Positions 26,372 through 38,235 of a stretch of 64,000 nucleotides of DNA are shown piece by piece. The notes below the pieces were generated by a model, which searched no databases, had not been told where the DNA came from, and saw nothing but the letters and a program-made list of their open reading frames with translations. A program made the translations under genes and the position numbers. This DNA is from Neisseria sp. DTU_2020_1000833_1_SI_GRL_NUU_006 (GTDB lineage Bacteria; Pseudomonadota; Gammaproteobacteria; Burkholderiales; Neisseriaceae): positions 1,612,001 to 1,676,000 of the forward strand of contig CP135593.1 of assembly GCA_032388755.1 (NCBI GenBank). The letters run 5' to 3'. Numbering within the stretch: the first letter of the stretch is position 1; every line of letters begins with the position of its first letter.

Positions 26372-27199
26372 TCACGCTTTTTTGTTCCCCTGACTGTATT
26401 TCATTTCGTATTTGATGTCGTTCAGGATTTTTTTCACGTTGTAATCCAAAAGCTGTTCCACCAAATCGGGCGCCTGTTCGCTGAGGGTTTGTTGGAGCTG
26501 GTAGGTAAACAGCGCCATTTGTTTCTGCACGGCGGTGCGTATCATGCCGTTGACGGCGTCGGCGACGTGCGGGCGCAGGCGTTTGATCAAACGCTCGCTC
26601 AGGTCTTGCTCGGAAATGCAGAACACTTCCCTGCGGTTGATGACCTGCGGGTTCAGCACGTTGATATTGACGGTAATCGGCGGTATTTCTTGTTTTAGAT
26701 CGTCTGAAACCTGCTCTTGCGCCTGAGAACCTTCGTTTTCAGACGACGTTGCTTCATCTTTGGCAGGCGCGTCTTTTGCCGGCGCGTCAAATTCGACCGT
26801 TTTACGTTTCGGGTTCAGCCAAACCGTACGCGTGGACTCGATTTGCCGATCGGACGCGCTCATTTGCAGCGAAGACTGCGCGTTCAGCCAGTTTTCCTGC
26901 AAAATCACCATCGCATCGGTCTCCGCCGTTTCAGCGGCTTCTTCCTCCAGCATGGCGTTGTGTTCCTCCTGCCATTTGCGCAGATATTCCGTCAACACGG
27001 CATCGCGGTTGGCATCGTCGAGCTTGACCGACTTGGTTTTGGGCTTCTGCTCGAAGGCAGGCTCTTGAGATTCGCGCACCAAAGGCGCGTGTGTGTAAGG
27101 TGCGTTCAATTGGCGGGTTTGCCGCAGCTTTTCCAAGCGGCTTTCCCAATCCAGGCTTTCATCCGTTTGTTGTGGCGTATCGGGACGATTCGTATCCAT
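26372..27199 (-). CDS. Hypothetical acidic, Gln-rich protein
   Basis: This is a 275-residue soluble protein without a signal peptide or membrane segment. The N-terminal two thirds are polar and low in complexity (LRKWQEEHNAMLEEEAAETAET), with a repeated APAKDAPAKDE. The C-terminal part (about residues 195-270) is helical and conserved-looking (RLIKRLRPHVADAVNGMIRT, QAPDLVEQLLDYNVKKI). An inverted DUS pair is built into the coding sequence (26695-26747), coding for Ser-Asp-Asp-Leu and Ser-Ser-Glu-Asn. I do not recognise a family. Confidence 0.7.
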   Translation of the reverse strand: MDTNRPDTPQQTDESLDWESRLEKLRQTRQLNAPYTHAPLVRESQEPAFEQKPKTKSVKLDDANRDAVLTEYLRKWQEEHNAMLEEEAAETAETDAMVILQENWLNAQSSLQMSASDRQIESTRTVWLNPKRKTVEFDAPAKDAPAKDEATSSENEGSQAQEQVSDDLKQEIPPITVNINVLNPQVINRREVFCISEQDLSERLIKRLRPHVADAVNGMIRTAVQKQMALFTYQLQQTLSEQAPDLVEQLLDYNVKKILNDIKYEMKYSQGNKKA

Positions 27200-27301
27200 T
27201 TTTAGCTTTCGTTCTTCCGTTGTGTCATTTCATTTCACGCGCATAGCGAATGCCGTGATTTGCTATAATGCGGTATTTTAACAGATTCCCAGGAACACAT
27301 C

Positions 27302-27553
27302 ATGAGCAGCATCGAACAACGCCTCGAATATTTGGAAGAAGCCAACGACGTTTTGCGTATGCAGAACCACGTCCTCGCCACCGCCCTCAAAGGCCTGATC
27401 CGTTCGCTGCCGTCCGACATGGCAAACGAAGCCGTCGAGTCCATCCAGCTTGCCTTTGAAGACGCGCTCGCCGAATTGAACTACGAAGACAGCCCGCATA
27501 CCGACCTCTTCCATGATGTAACCTACGCTTTTTTCCGAGAAAAAGACCACTGA
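27302..27553 (+). CDS. Small hypothetical coiled-coil protein
   Basis: This 83-residue acidic protein starts at ATG 27302 (CCCAGGAACACATC gives AGGA as ribosome binding site). The N-terminus MSSIEQRLEYLEEANDVLRM has heptad hydrophobics and predicts a short coiled coil, reminiscent of SlyX-like proteins though not clearly one. The remainder is helical and ends in FREKDH. It lies 73 bp before the amino-acid-binding lipoprotein gene on the same strand and may share its transcript. Confidence 0.7.
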   Translation: MSSIEQRLEYLEEANDVLRMQNHVLATALKGLIRSLPSDMANEAVESIQLAFEDALAELNYEDSPHTDLFHDVTYAFFREKDH

Positions 27554-27626
27554 CGCGTAGCGACTTCCCCAAACCGTGTTAAACTATCCGTTTATTTATT
27601 AATATCCGTAAAGAAGGAACCTCCCC

Positions 27627-28469
27627 ATGAACATGAAAAAATGGATTGCAGCCGCCCTCGCCTGCTCCGCGCTGGCACTCTCCGCCTGCGGCGGCCAAAG
27701 CAAAGACGCTTCCTCGTCAGCCCCTAAAGCCGACAAAGTGTACCGCGTCGCCGCCAACGCCGAATTCGCCCCTTTCGAATCATTGGATTCCGCCGGCAAC
27801 GTTGAAGGTTTCGACGTCGATTTGATGAACGCGATGGCAAAAGCCGGCGGATTCAAAGTCGAAGTCAAACACCAGCCTTGGGACAGCCTCTTCCCCGCGC
27901 TCAAAAACGGCGATACGGATATCGTCATCTCAGGCGTAACCATTACCGACGAGCGCAAGCAGTCCATGGATTTCACCGACCCTTATTTTGAAATCACCCA
28001 AGTCGTCCTCGTTCCCAAAGGTAAAAAAGTCGCCTCTTCAGACGACCTCAAAAACATGGCGAAAGTCGGTGTCGTTACCGGACAAACCGGCGACTTCTCC
28101 GTTTCCAAACTCTTGGGCAACGACAATCCTAAAATCGCCCGCTTCGAGAGCGTTCCTTTGGTCATCAAAGAGCTGGAAAACGGCGGCGTCGATGCCGTAG
28201 TCAGCGACAGCGCGGTCATCGCCAACTATGTGAAAAACAACCCGACCAAAAGCATGGACTTCATCACCCTGCCTGATTTCACGATTGAAAACTACGGCAT
28301 CGCCGCACGCAAAGGCGACGAAGCGACCGTCAAAATGCTGAACGAAGCGCTGAAAAAAGTACGCGACAGCGGCGAATACGACAAAATCCACGCCAAATAC
28401 TTCGCCAAAGAAGGCGATAAAGCGGCAGCCGCCAGCCAAGCAGCCAGCCAGCCTGAAGCAGCCAAATAA
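27627..28469 (+). CDS. Polar amino-acid ABC transporter substrate-binding lipoprotein
   Basis: This 280-residue family-3 solute-binding protein has a lipobox in ALACSALALSACGGQ (LSAC, Cys21). Binding-fold motifs are VAANAEFAPFESLDSAGNVEGFDVDL, the ligand-contact stretch ISGVTITDERKQSMDFTDPYF and VVTGQTGD. The C-terminus is an Ala/Ser/Gln tail. It probably binds a polar amino acid such as cystine or glutamine, which sequence alone does not decide. No permease or ATPase gene is adjacent; a DUS terminator follows. A DUS-like SDDLK is embedded near 28037. Confidence 0.9.
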   Translation: MNMKKWIAAALACSALALSACGGQSKDASSSAPKADKVYRVAANAEFAPFESLDSAGNVEGFDVDLMNAMAKAGGFKVEVKHQPWDSLFPALKNGDTDIVISGVTITDERKQSMDFTDPYFEITQVVLVPKGKKVASSDDLKNMAKVGVVTGQTGDFSVSKLLGNDNPKIARFESVPLVIKELENGGVDAVVSDSAVIANYVKNNPTKSMDFITLPDFTIENYGIAARKGDEATVKMLNEALKKVRDSGEYDKIHAKYFAKEGDKAAAASQAASQPEAAK

Positions 28470-28495
28470 TCTGTTTCAACGTTCTTAAGCAATAA

Positions 28496-28541
28496 GAAAG
28501 GTCGTCTGAAAGCCTGTATCGCGGGTTTCAGACGACCTTTT
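28496..28541 (+). terminator. DUS terminator after the amino-acid-binding lipoprotein gene
   Basis: GAAAGGTCGTCTGAAAGCC pairs with its complement, and TTTTGTTTATTTT follows. The rest of the 485-bp gap to 28954 is AT-rich and holds only the comE terminator. I see no convincing gene in it, although a 101-codon minus-strand frame runs through part of it. Confidence 0.75.
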
Positions 28542-28870
28542 GTTTATTTTGTCTAATAATGTAAGGGGCGGCGGCTTTGTCATAGTGTCGCGGAAATTTT
28601 GACAATTTTTAAAATATCGACTGTGCCAAATAGATTGCAATTCTAAAATGAAAATAAAGTGCCGAAAATGTTGCTTTTCTTATTTTCTGCTATGCGATAT
28701 AGTGCCAAAGCTGCCGCAACTTTTAAAACGCACCAAGTGCAAAAGTTAATGTAACAAAGTGCAAAAGACAACGCCAGCTTACAAATTTCATAATATTGTA
28801 GAACCTGCCGAAGCGTTACATTGTCCTTTTCCCACTCTGAGCGACGGTAACAAGATCGGTTCAACAAACA

Positions 28871-28907
28871 AAAACGCCCGCTCCCTTCCGGGATTGGACG
28901 TTTTTTA
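28871..28907 (-). terminator. Terminator downstream of comE
   Basis: AAAACGCCCGCTCCC pairs imperfectly with GGGATTGGACGTTTT around a TTCC loop. T-runs on both sides allow termination of leftward comE transcripts. Confidence 0.65.
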
Positions 28908-28954
28908 GTTCTGCCATCGTATTCACCTTCAATTCCATGAATACGCAAATAAGG

Positions 28955-29254
28955 CTATTTTTTAGGTGCCGGGACGGCGTTTTTAGCTTTTGGGTTTGCG
29001 GGTGCGGGCGCGACGGTTGCTTCGGCCTTCAGTTTGGAGAAGATGCCCTCGCCGATGCCTTTGACGTTTTTGAGCTCCTCCACCGATTTGAAGCCACCGT
29101 GCTGCTGGCGGTAGTCCGCAATGGCTTTCGCTTTGGCCGGACCGATGCCGGGCAGGGCTTCCAATTCGGACGGGGAAGCGGTGTTGATGTTGACGGCTGC
29201 CAGCGACAGCGAGGCGGTCAAAACGGAGAGTGCGGCAAAGAGGAATTTTTTCAT
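28955..29254 (-). CDS. comE: ComE (ComEA-like) periplasmic DNA-binding competence protein
   Basis: This 99-residue exported protein binds incoming double-stranded DNA in the periplasm during transformation. The signal peptide ends at SLSLAA|VNINTA. The mature part is a helix-hairpin-helix pair (VNINTASPSELEALPGIGPA, then GGFKSVEELKNVKGIGEG) with a basic Ala/Pro/Lys-rich tail. Pathogenic Neisseria carry several identical copies, each beside an rRNA operon. This copy is also just beyond the 5S gene on the same strand, so other copies probably exist in this genome. Confidence 0.94.
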   Translation of the reverse strand: MKKFLFAALSVLTASLSLAAVNINTASPSELEALPGIGPAKAKAIADYRQQHGGFKSVEELKNVKGIGEGIFSKLKAEATVAPAPANPKAKNAVPAPKK

Positions 29255-29567
29255 AAGGACGTTTTCCTATCGTTTCGTTAATATGGACGGCAACGCCCGG
29301 AATGCGTTACCACTGTATATCTTATTATCATATCCTTTCCATTATTTCAACTCAAACAATTTTAAATATTTCCAACCTTACTATCTCCAAATGTATTGAT
29401 TCCGCAACATCTGCTAGCCCGCCTCAATTTCGGAGCGTACCCGCCCGCATCATCAAGCGTCCATCCTTCTGCAACCGGAGCATTCGGCGTATCACCCCAT
29501 TTTGCCCACCGCCGCCATACAAGGCAGGGATGTCCGGTTCGCCAAACCCGTCAACGATACAAAGTAA

Positions 29568-29593
29568 AAGCCCCCGACATCTGTCGGGGGCTT
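29568..29593 (-). terminator. Terminator of the rRNA operon
   Basis: AAGCCCCCGAC and GTCGGGGGCTT form an 11-bp stem followed on the minus strand by TTACTTTG. It lies about 10 bases after the 5S gene. The 300 bp from here to comE (29255-29567) are AT-rich at the comE side and hold no gene that I can see. Confidence 0.85.
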
Positions 29594-29601
29594 AGGATAG
29601 G

Positions 29602-29717
29602 TGTTTGGCAGTGACCTACTTTCGCATGGAAGAACCACACTATCATCGGCGCTGAGTCGTTTCACGGTCCTGTTCGGGATGGGAAGGCGTGGGACCAACT
29701 CGCTATGGCCGCCAAAC
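29602..29717 (-). rRNA. rrf: 5S ribosomal RNA
   Basis: The reverse strand contains the standard 5S landmarks: GGCGGCCATAGCGAG near the 5' end, CCCATCCCGAACAG in the middle and the closing CTGCCAAAC. The ends are estimated from pairing of the terminal stem, to within a few bases. Confidence 0.95.
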
Positions 29718-29814
29718 TTAAACTGTACAAATCGGCAAAGCCTCAATCAATATATCCGGTGATGACTGAATCAGTCAGTAAGCTTTTTATTTGAAGTTCT
29801 TCAAATGATAGAGT

Positions 29815-32704
<2,890 letters not shown>

Positions 32705-33132
32705 TCATTTCAAGAACTTCTCTGACTTTGCCTGACATTCCGTTGACTAGAACATCAAACTTGAATTTCCTACTCTGATAAAGCTTACTGCTTGTTGTGT
32801 CTTAATCCCGCCTTTTGTCTTTCGGGATTAAGTCGATACAATCATCACCCAAATACTGTACCTGTTTTTCTTTTCCTGTTCGGGAGACAACTGACCGTTT
32901 GCAATCGGCCAATCATCAAAAACAGACACATTGTCTTTGTTTGTTGATTTCGGCTTTCCAATTTGTTAAAGATCGATGCGTTCAATATTGCTATTTACTT
33001 CGCAAATCAAAATGAGCTGATTATTATAGCAGCCTTTCTTTTTCCGTCAAACTGATTCGTCAGCAGACTTCTCTTTAGAAAAAAAGAAAGCAGTTACACT
33101 GCCTTTTTAACTCGCTTTGATTTGGAAAGTAT

Positions 33133-33208
33133 TGGTGGAGGCAAACGGGATCGAACCGATGACCCCCTGCTTGCAAAGCAGGTGCTCTACCAACTGAGCT
33201 ATGCCCCC
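33133..33208 (-). tRNA. tRNA-Ala (anticodon TGC)
   Basis: A 76-nt cloverleaf starts GGGGGCATAGCTCAG, has the anticodon loop TTTGCAA and ends in encoded CCA. It lies in the 16S-23S spacer next to tRNA-Ile, the usual arrangement. The rest of the spacer (32705-33132) holds a boxA-like GATCTTTAACAAATTGG before 23S and no further gene. Confidence 0.98.
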
Positions 33209-33213
33209 GTTCT

Positions 33214-33290
<77 letters not shown>

Positions 33291-33388
33291 GGATTCTCTT
33301 CTTAAGCGAACCTTGTCTTCACTCAAGCATTTTTCCGCATCTTCTACAGTTTACCGATAAGTGTGAATGCGACAGCCTCTTCTTTCTC

Positions 33389-34933
<1,545 letters not shown>

Positions 34934-35050
34934 ATCTCTAACTTTTTAACTTCTGGTCTGCTTCAAAGAAACCGACAGGACAATGTCTAAAACATCATCT
35001 TGTCTGTCTTTCAAACAGTGTGAGGCTGTCGCACTCACACTTATCGGTAA

Positions 35051-35104
35051 TCTGTTTTGTTAAAGAGCGAAAACGAATTATAAAGCATTTCATCTCATTG
35101 TCAA
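35051..35104 (-). promoter_or_regulatory. rRNA operon promoter and boxA antiterminator
   Basis: On the minus strand TTGACA (35099-35104) and TATAAT (35077-35082) are 16 bp apart, an almost ideal sigma-70 promoter. GCTCTTTAACAAAACAGA (35051-35068) just downstream is a boxA antitermination site. Upstream DNA (35105-35160) is A/T-rich, as for an UP element. Confidence 0.88.
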
Positions 35105-35450
35105 TCAAAACTTTTCTTAAAACCTCGAAAAATCAGACCAACTGTGATATACTTACCTGTTCGTTCAACCACCGCCGAAGCAGCGAAGAACCGAACTATA
35201 CCCCTCCCCTCAAAAACCGTCAACCCCCAAACCGCAAAAAATTCCAAAAAACCTGACAACAACCTGAAATTCAACAACTTTTATTTCAGACACTATTTCA
35301 GAACTTTCAAAACACCATCAATCCAAACCCAAACAGCCCAAAACAATTCAATTCACACATCAACAAACAGCAACACAACTCCTAACAAACACCAAAGGTC
35401 GTCTGAAAACTACACTGGCTCCCAAGTCTTGGACACTCATAAAAGCCTAT

Positions 35451-36320
35451 TCAGGCGCTCTGTGCAAGCTGGGTTCTGTATGCGACAGGACTCAGCTTTT
35501 TCAATTTCAGACTGCAACGCTCCCGGTTGTAGTAATCCATATAGTCATCTATCTGCTTCATCAATTCATCTACCGTCAATTCACCTGCGTTATAGAAACA
35601 CTCCGTCTTCAACACCGCAAAGAAACTCTCCATCGGCGCATTGTCCCAACAGTTCGCCTTTCGCGACATGCTTTGAACCATGGAATGCCCCGCAAGCAAT
35701 TCCCTATACCCCGCCGTACGGTACAGCACGCCTTGGTCCGAATGAAGAATCGTTCCTTTAGCAGTCAGACGGGGTGCGGCTTTTTCGAGCATTTCCTTCA
35801 CCATTTCGCTGTCGGCTCTGCGGCTCATGGCGTAGGCGGCGATCTCGCGGTTGAACAGGTCCAATATCGGAGAGAGGTACAGTTTGCCGTCCTTTCCTTT
35901 GAGTTCGGTCACGTCTGTCAGCCATTTCTCGTTGGGCTTTTCGGCTGTGAAAAGACGTTTGAGGAGGTGTTCCGATATTTCGCCCATGGCGGGATGGCGG
36001 TAGGCTTTTTTCGCCCGTATGAGGGCTTTCAGTTCCAACTGCTTCATCAGCCGCGCCGCTTTTTTGCGGTTCCAACCCAATGCGGCGGCAATGCGCCTTT
36101 GCCCGTAGCGTCCTTTATGCCGCCGGTAGGTTTCGACAAGGAGGGCTTTGTCGGCTGCATCGGGGTCGGGCCGGTCTTGGTGGTGGTAGTAAAAGCTGCT
36201 TTTGGGCAGGTGTGCGATGTGCAGCAGGTATTTGAGCGGGTGTTGCGCCCTCAGTGTTTGGACGGTTTGGCTTTGTCCTTTTCGGTCCGCTTTTGGCTGA
36301 GGGCTTTTAACTCCTTTAGA
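35451..36320 (-). CDS. IS3-family transposase OrfB (DDE integrase domain)
   Basis: This is the catalytic part of the transposase, made as an OrfAB fusion by -1 frameshifting; the right boundary is approximate because it has no start of its own. It begins with an HTH_21-like segment (SSFYYH, KGRYGQRRIAAALGWNRKKAARL). It then carries the rve integrase domain with DDE residues in WLTDVTEL, ILHSDQGVLY and CWDNAPMESFFAVLKTE. The C-terminus YNRERCSLKLKKLSPVAY is typical of the family. No stop or frameshift breaks the frame. Confidence 0.9.
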   Translation of the reverse strand, partial: SKGVKSPQPKADRKGQSQTVQTLRAQHPLKYLLHIAHLPKSSFYYHHQDRPDPDAADKALLVETYRRHKGRYGQRRIAAALGWNRKKAARLMKQLELKALIRAKKAYRHPAMGEISEHLLKRLFTAEKPNEKWLTDVTELKGKDGKLYLSPILDLFNREIAAYAMSRRADSEMVKEMLEKAAPRLTAKGTILHSDQGVLYRTAGYRELLAGHSMVQSMSRKANCWDNAPMESFFAVLKTECFYNAGELTVDELMKQIDDYMDYYNRERCSLKLKKLSPVAYRTQLAQSA

Positions 36321-36601
36321 TAGGCAACCTCTGCGCGCATATAGCACAACTCTTCGATAAGCTCTGCCTGCGTTTTTTCTTGGTCGGGTTTGTCGGCGAT
36401 GAAGGGGTTTTTGCGGTGTTGGGGCATGGTTTTGGATTGGGGATGTTCGAGTGCGCCGATACCGCCTTCTTGATAGGCGCGTATCCATCGTCTCAGGTGG
36501 GTTCGGGAAATGCCGTAGTGGTCTGCGGTACGCTGTCGGCTGCGTATGTGCAGGTAGTGGAGTACGGCTTGGTATTTGAAGTGTAATGTATATTTGCCCA
36601 T
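36251..36601 (-). CDS. IS3-family transposase OrfA (helix-turn-helix)
   Basis: This 116-residue DNA-binding subunit starts at ATG 36601 (MGKYTLHFKYQAVLHYL). It has a helix-turn-helix in RTADHYGISRTHLRRWIRAY and a leucine-zipper-like tail (QAELIEELCYMRAEVAYLKE). Two A4G stretches near the end (36277-36283 and 36290-36295 on the minus strand) are candidate slip sites into the orfB frame. Confidence 0.88.
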   Translation of the reverse strand: MGKYTLHFKYQAVLHYLHIRSRQRTADHYGISRTHLRRWIRAYQEGGIGALEHPQSKTMPQHRKNPFIADKPDQEKTQAELIEELCYMRAEVAYLKELKALSQKRTEKDKAKPSKH

Positions 36602-36840
36602 AAAAAAACTGCACCTTGTGAGTTGGAGGGGATGTCCAACTTTTGGGGTGCAGTTCATAGTTTTCAGACGACCTTTGGTGTTCAATTTCACATCATGTTT
36701 TACCAATCTTGCTCATTCAGAAAATATTTACCCTCCTGAATATTACATCACCTCGTTGACATATATAGGTCTTCCTCAAAATTACTTGTTTATTCTTTAT
36801 CCATGTTAGTATAAACATATTTTGAACATGTATTTTAATC

Positions 36841-38031
36841 ATGAGTAAACATATTCTGCTGGGTATTAGTGGCGGTATTGCCGCTTATAAGTCTTGTGAG
36901 TTGGTACGCTTGTTGAAAAAACAGGGGCATTCAGTCAGTGTGGTAATGAGCAAAGCATCAATCGAATTTATTTCACCACTGACTTTTCAGGCCTTAAGCG
37001 GAAATCCTGTTCTAACAGATACGCATGAAAATAGCTTAGGAAATGGCATGGCTCATATTAATTTAACACGCGAGGCAGATGCGTTGGTCATTGCACCGGC
37101 AACAGCCAATACGATTGCCAAAATTTCCCATGGCATTGCGGATAACCTCCTGGCTAATCTTGTTGCCGCACGGAAATGTCCTTTAGCAGTTGCTCCCGCC
37201 ATGAATGTAGAGATGTGGAACAATCCTGCCAATCTACGCAATATCGAACAACTACGTTCAGACGGTATTACTGTCTTTCAGCCGGCATATGGCGAACAGG
37301 CCTGTGGGGAAATTGGACTTGGCCGAATGCTTGAAGCAGCTGATTTGGCTGATTTAATTTCCGACTTATGGACACCTAAAATCTTATTAGGCAAACGTAT
37401 TTTAATCACAGCCGGAGCAACGTTTGAAGCCATCGACCCTGTACGCGGTATTACAAACATCTCTAGCGGACAGATGGGTATGGCTTTAGCACGGGCATGC
37501 CGGGCAGCAGGGGCTAAAGTAACTTTGATTTATGGACAACTCCAAACTACTATTCCGACCGGACTTTTACATACAGAACAAGCCGTAAGTGCAGAAGAAA
37601 TGTTCCACTCTGTTCACAATCATATTACCAACCAAGATGTATTTATCTCCGTTGCTGCTGTTGCTGACTATAAGGTGAAAAATAGCAGTTCTCAAAAAAT
37701 GAAAAAAGATGGTTCGGGTAAAGTTCCTGTTATCGAATTAACGGAAAACCCTGATATTCTCGCTTCCATTACTTCTTTACCTGACCCTCCCTTTTGTATC
37801 GGATTTGCCGCTGAAAGCGAACGCGTCCTAGAATATGCCAGAGTCAAAAGAATCAGGAAAAATATCCCGTTGCTGGTTGCAAATCAAATTTCCCAGTCAA
37901 TGGGAAAAACGACCAATCAAATCACCATTATTGATGACGAAAATGAGATTTCATTTCCAGAAACAGATAAACGTCAAGTAGCAGATAACATCGTCAAACA
38001 TCTTGCAGCTTGTCTGAATCGCTCATTGTGA
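36841..38031 (+). CDS. coaBC: Phosphopantothenoylcysteine decarboxylase/ligase CoaBC
   Basis: This 396-residue bifunctional CoA-biosynthesis enzyme has an N-terminal CoaC flavoprotein (residues 1-190). CoaC shows GISGGIAAYKSCELVRLLKK, PATANTIAKISHGIADNL (catalytic His), APAMNVEMWNNPA and GEQACGEIGLGRM (catalytic Cys). The C-terminal CoaB ligase starts at about residue 190 with ITAGATFEAIDPVRGITN. It acts two steps before CoaE (52.2 kb), while PanD (21.8 kb) feeds the same pathway. Its codon use is more AT-rich than its neighbours. Confidence 0.96.
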   Translation: MSKHILLGISGGIAAYKSCELVRLLKKQGHSVSVVMSKASIEFISPLTFQALSGNPVLTDTHENSLGNGMAHINLTREADALVIAPATANTIAKISHGIADNLLANLVAARKCPLAVAPAMNVEMWNNPANLRNIEQLRSDGITVFQPAYGEQACGEIGLGRMLEAADLADLISDLWTPKILLGKRILITAGATFEAIDPVRGITNISSGQMGMALARACRAAGAKVTLIYGQLQTTIPTGLLHTEQAVSAEEMFHSVHNHITNQDVFISVAAVADYKVKNSSSQKMKKDGSGKVPVIELTENPDILASITSLPDPPFCIGFAAESERVLEYARVKRIRKNIPLLVANQISQSMGKTTNQITIIDDENEISFPETDKRQVADNIVKHLAACLNRSL

Positions 38032-38076
38032 ATAATATAGCAACATAATTCTCAAAATAAGTGAGAACAATACTAT

Positions 38077-38122
38077 TGTTCCTGAAACAATCCAAAGGTT
38101 GTTCCTGAAACAATCCAAAGGT
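38077..38122. repeat. 23-bp tandem duplication after coaBC
   Basis: TGTTCCTGAAACAATCCAAA plus GGT occurs twice in immediate succession (38077-38099 and 38100-38122). The second copy runs into a DUS hairpin. Confidence 0.9.
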
Positions 38123-38170
38123 CGTCTGAAAATTTTAACGAAACCCGTTTTCCTGTTTTCAGACGACCTT
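38118..38170. terminator. DUS hairpin after coaBC
   Basis: AAGGTCGTCTGAAAA and TTTTCAGACGACCTT flank a loop of about 23 nt between converging coaBC and nqrF. Confidence 0.65.
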
Positions 38171-38187
38171 CATCTTTATCTAAACGA

Positions 38188-38217
38188 AAAAGGAAGAAAC
38201 CTCAGTTTCTTCCTTTT
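38188..38217. terminator. Terminator after nqrF
   Basis: A perfect 13-bp stem (AAAAGGAAGAAAC with its complement) around a 4-nt loop, with A/T flanks, is placed to end the nqr operon transcript. Confidence 0.85.
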
Positions 38218-38235
38218 GTATTTGAAGCCGAATAT

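Larger units (their letters stand above)
35414..36654 (-). mobile_element. IS3-family (IS150-like) insertion sequence
   Basis: This element of about 1.24 kb has imperfect terminal inverted repeats (ACTGCACCCCAAAAGTTGGACA-type at the right end, ACTGGCTCCCAAGTCTTGGACA-type at the left; both share ACTG, CCCAA and TTGGACA). It contains overlapping orfA and orfB, joined by a -1 frameshift, and a complete DDE triad, so it could be active. No clear target-site duplication is seen. It lies between the rRNA operon and coaBC. Confidence 0.9.
35388..36682. repeat. 25-bp DUS palindrome interrupted by the IS element
   Basis: The left arm (35388-35412) and right arm (36658-36682) are perfect inverted copies, AACACCAAAGGTCGTCTGAA plus AACTA. 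Such paired DUS hairpins are normal here, so the IS lies inside the loop of what was one terminator hairpin. Confidence 0.8.

Noticed and set aside
28643..28948. 101-codon minus-strand frame between the binding-protein gene and comE
   Set aside because: It overlaps the comE terminator, has no good ribosome binding site, and its composition is that of AT-rich intergenic DNA.
36251..36706. Longer OrfA start upstream of the IS
   Set aside because: The extra codons run through the terminal repeat and the DUS outside the element. ATG 36601 lies inside the IS and fits the family.
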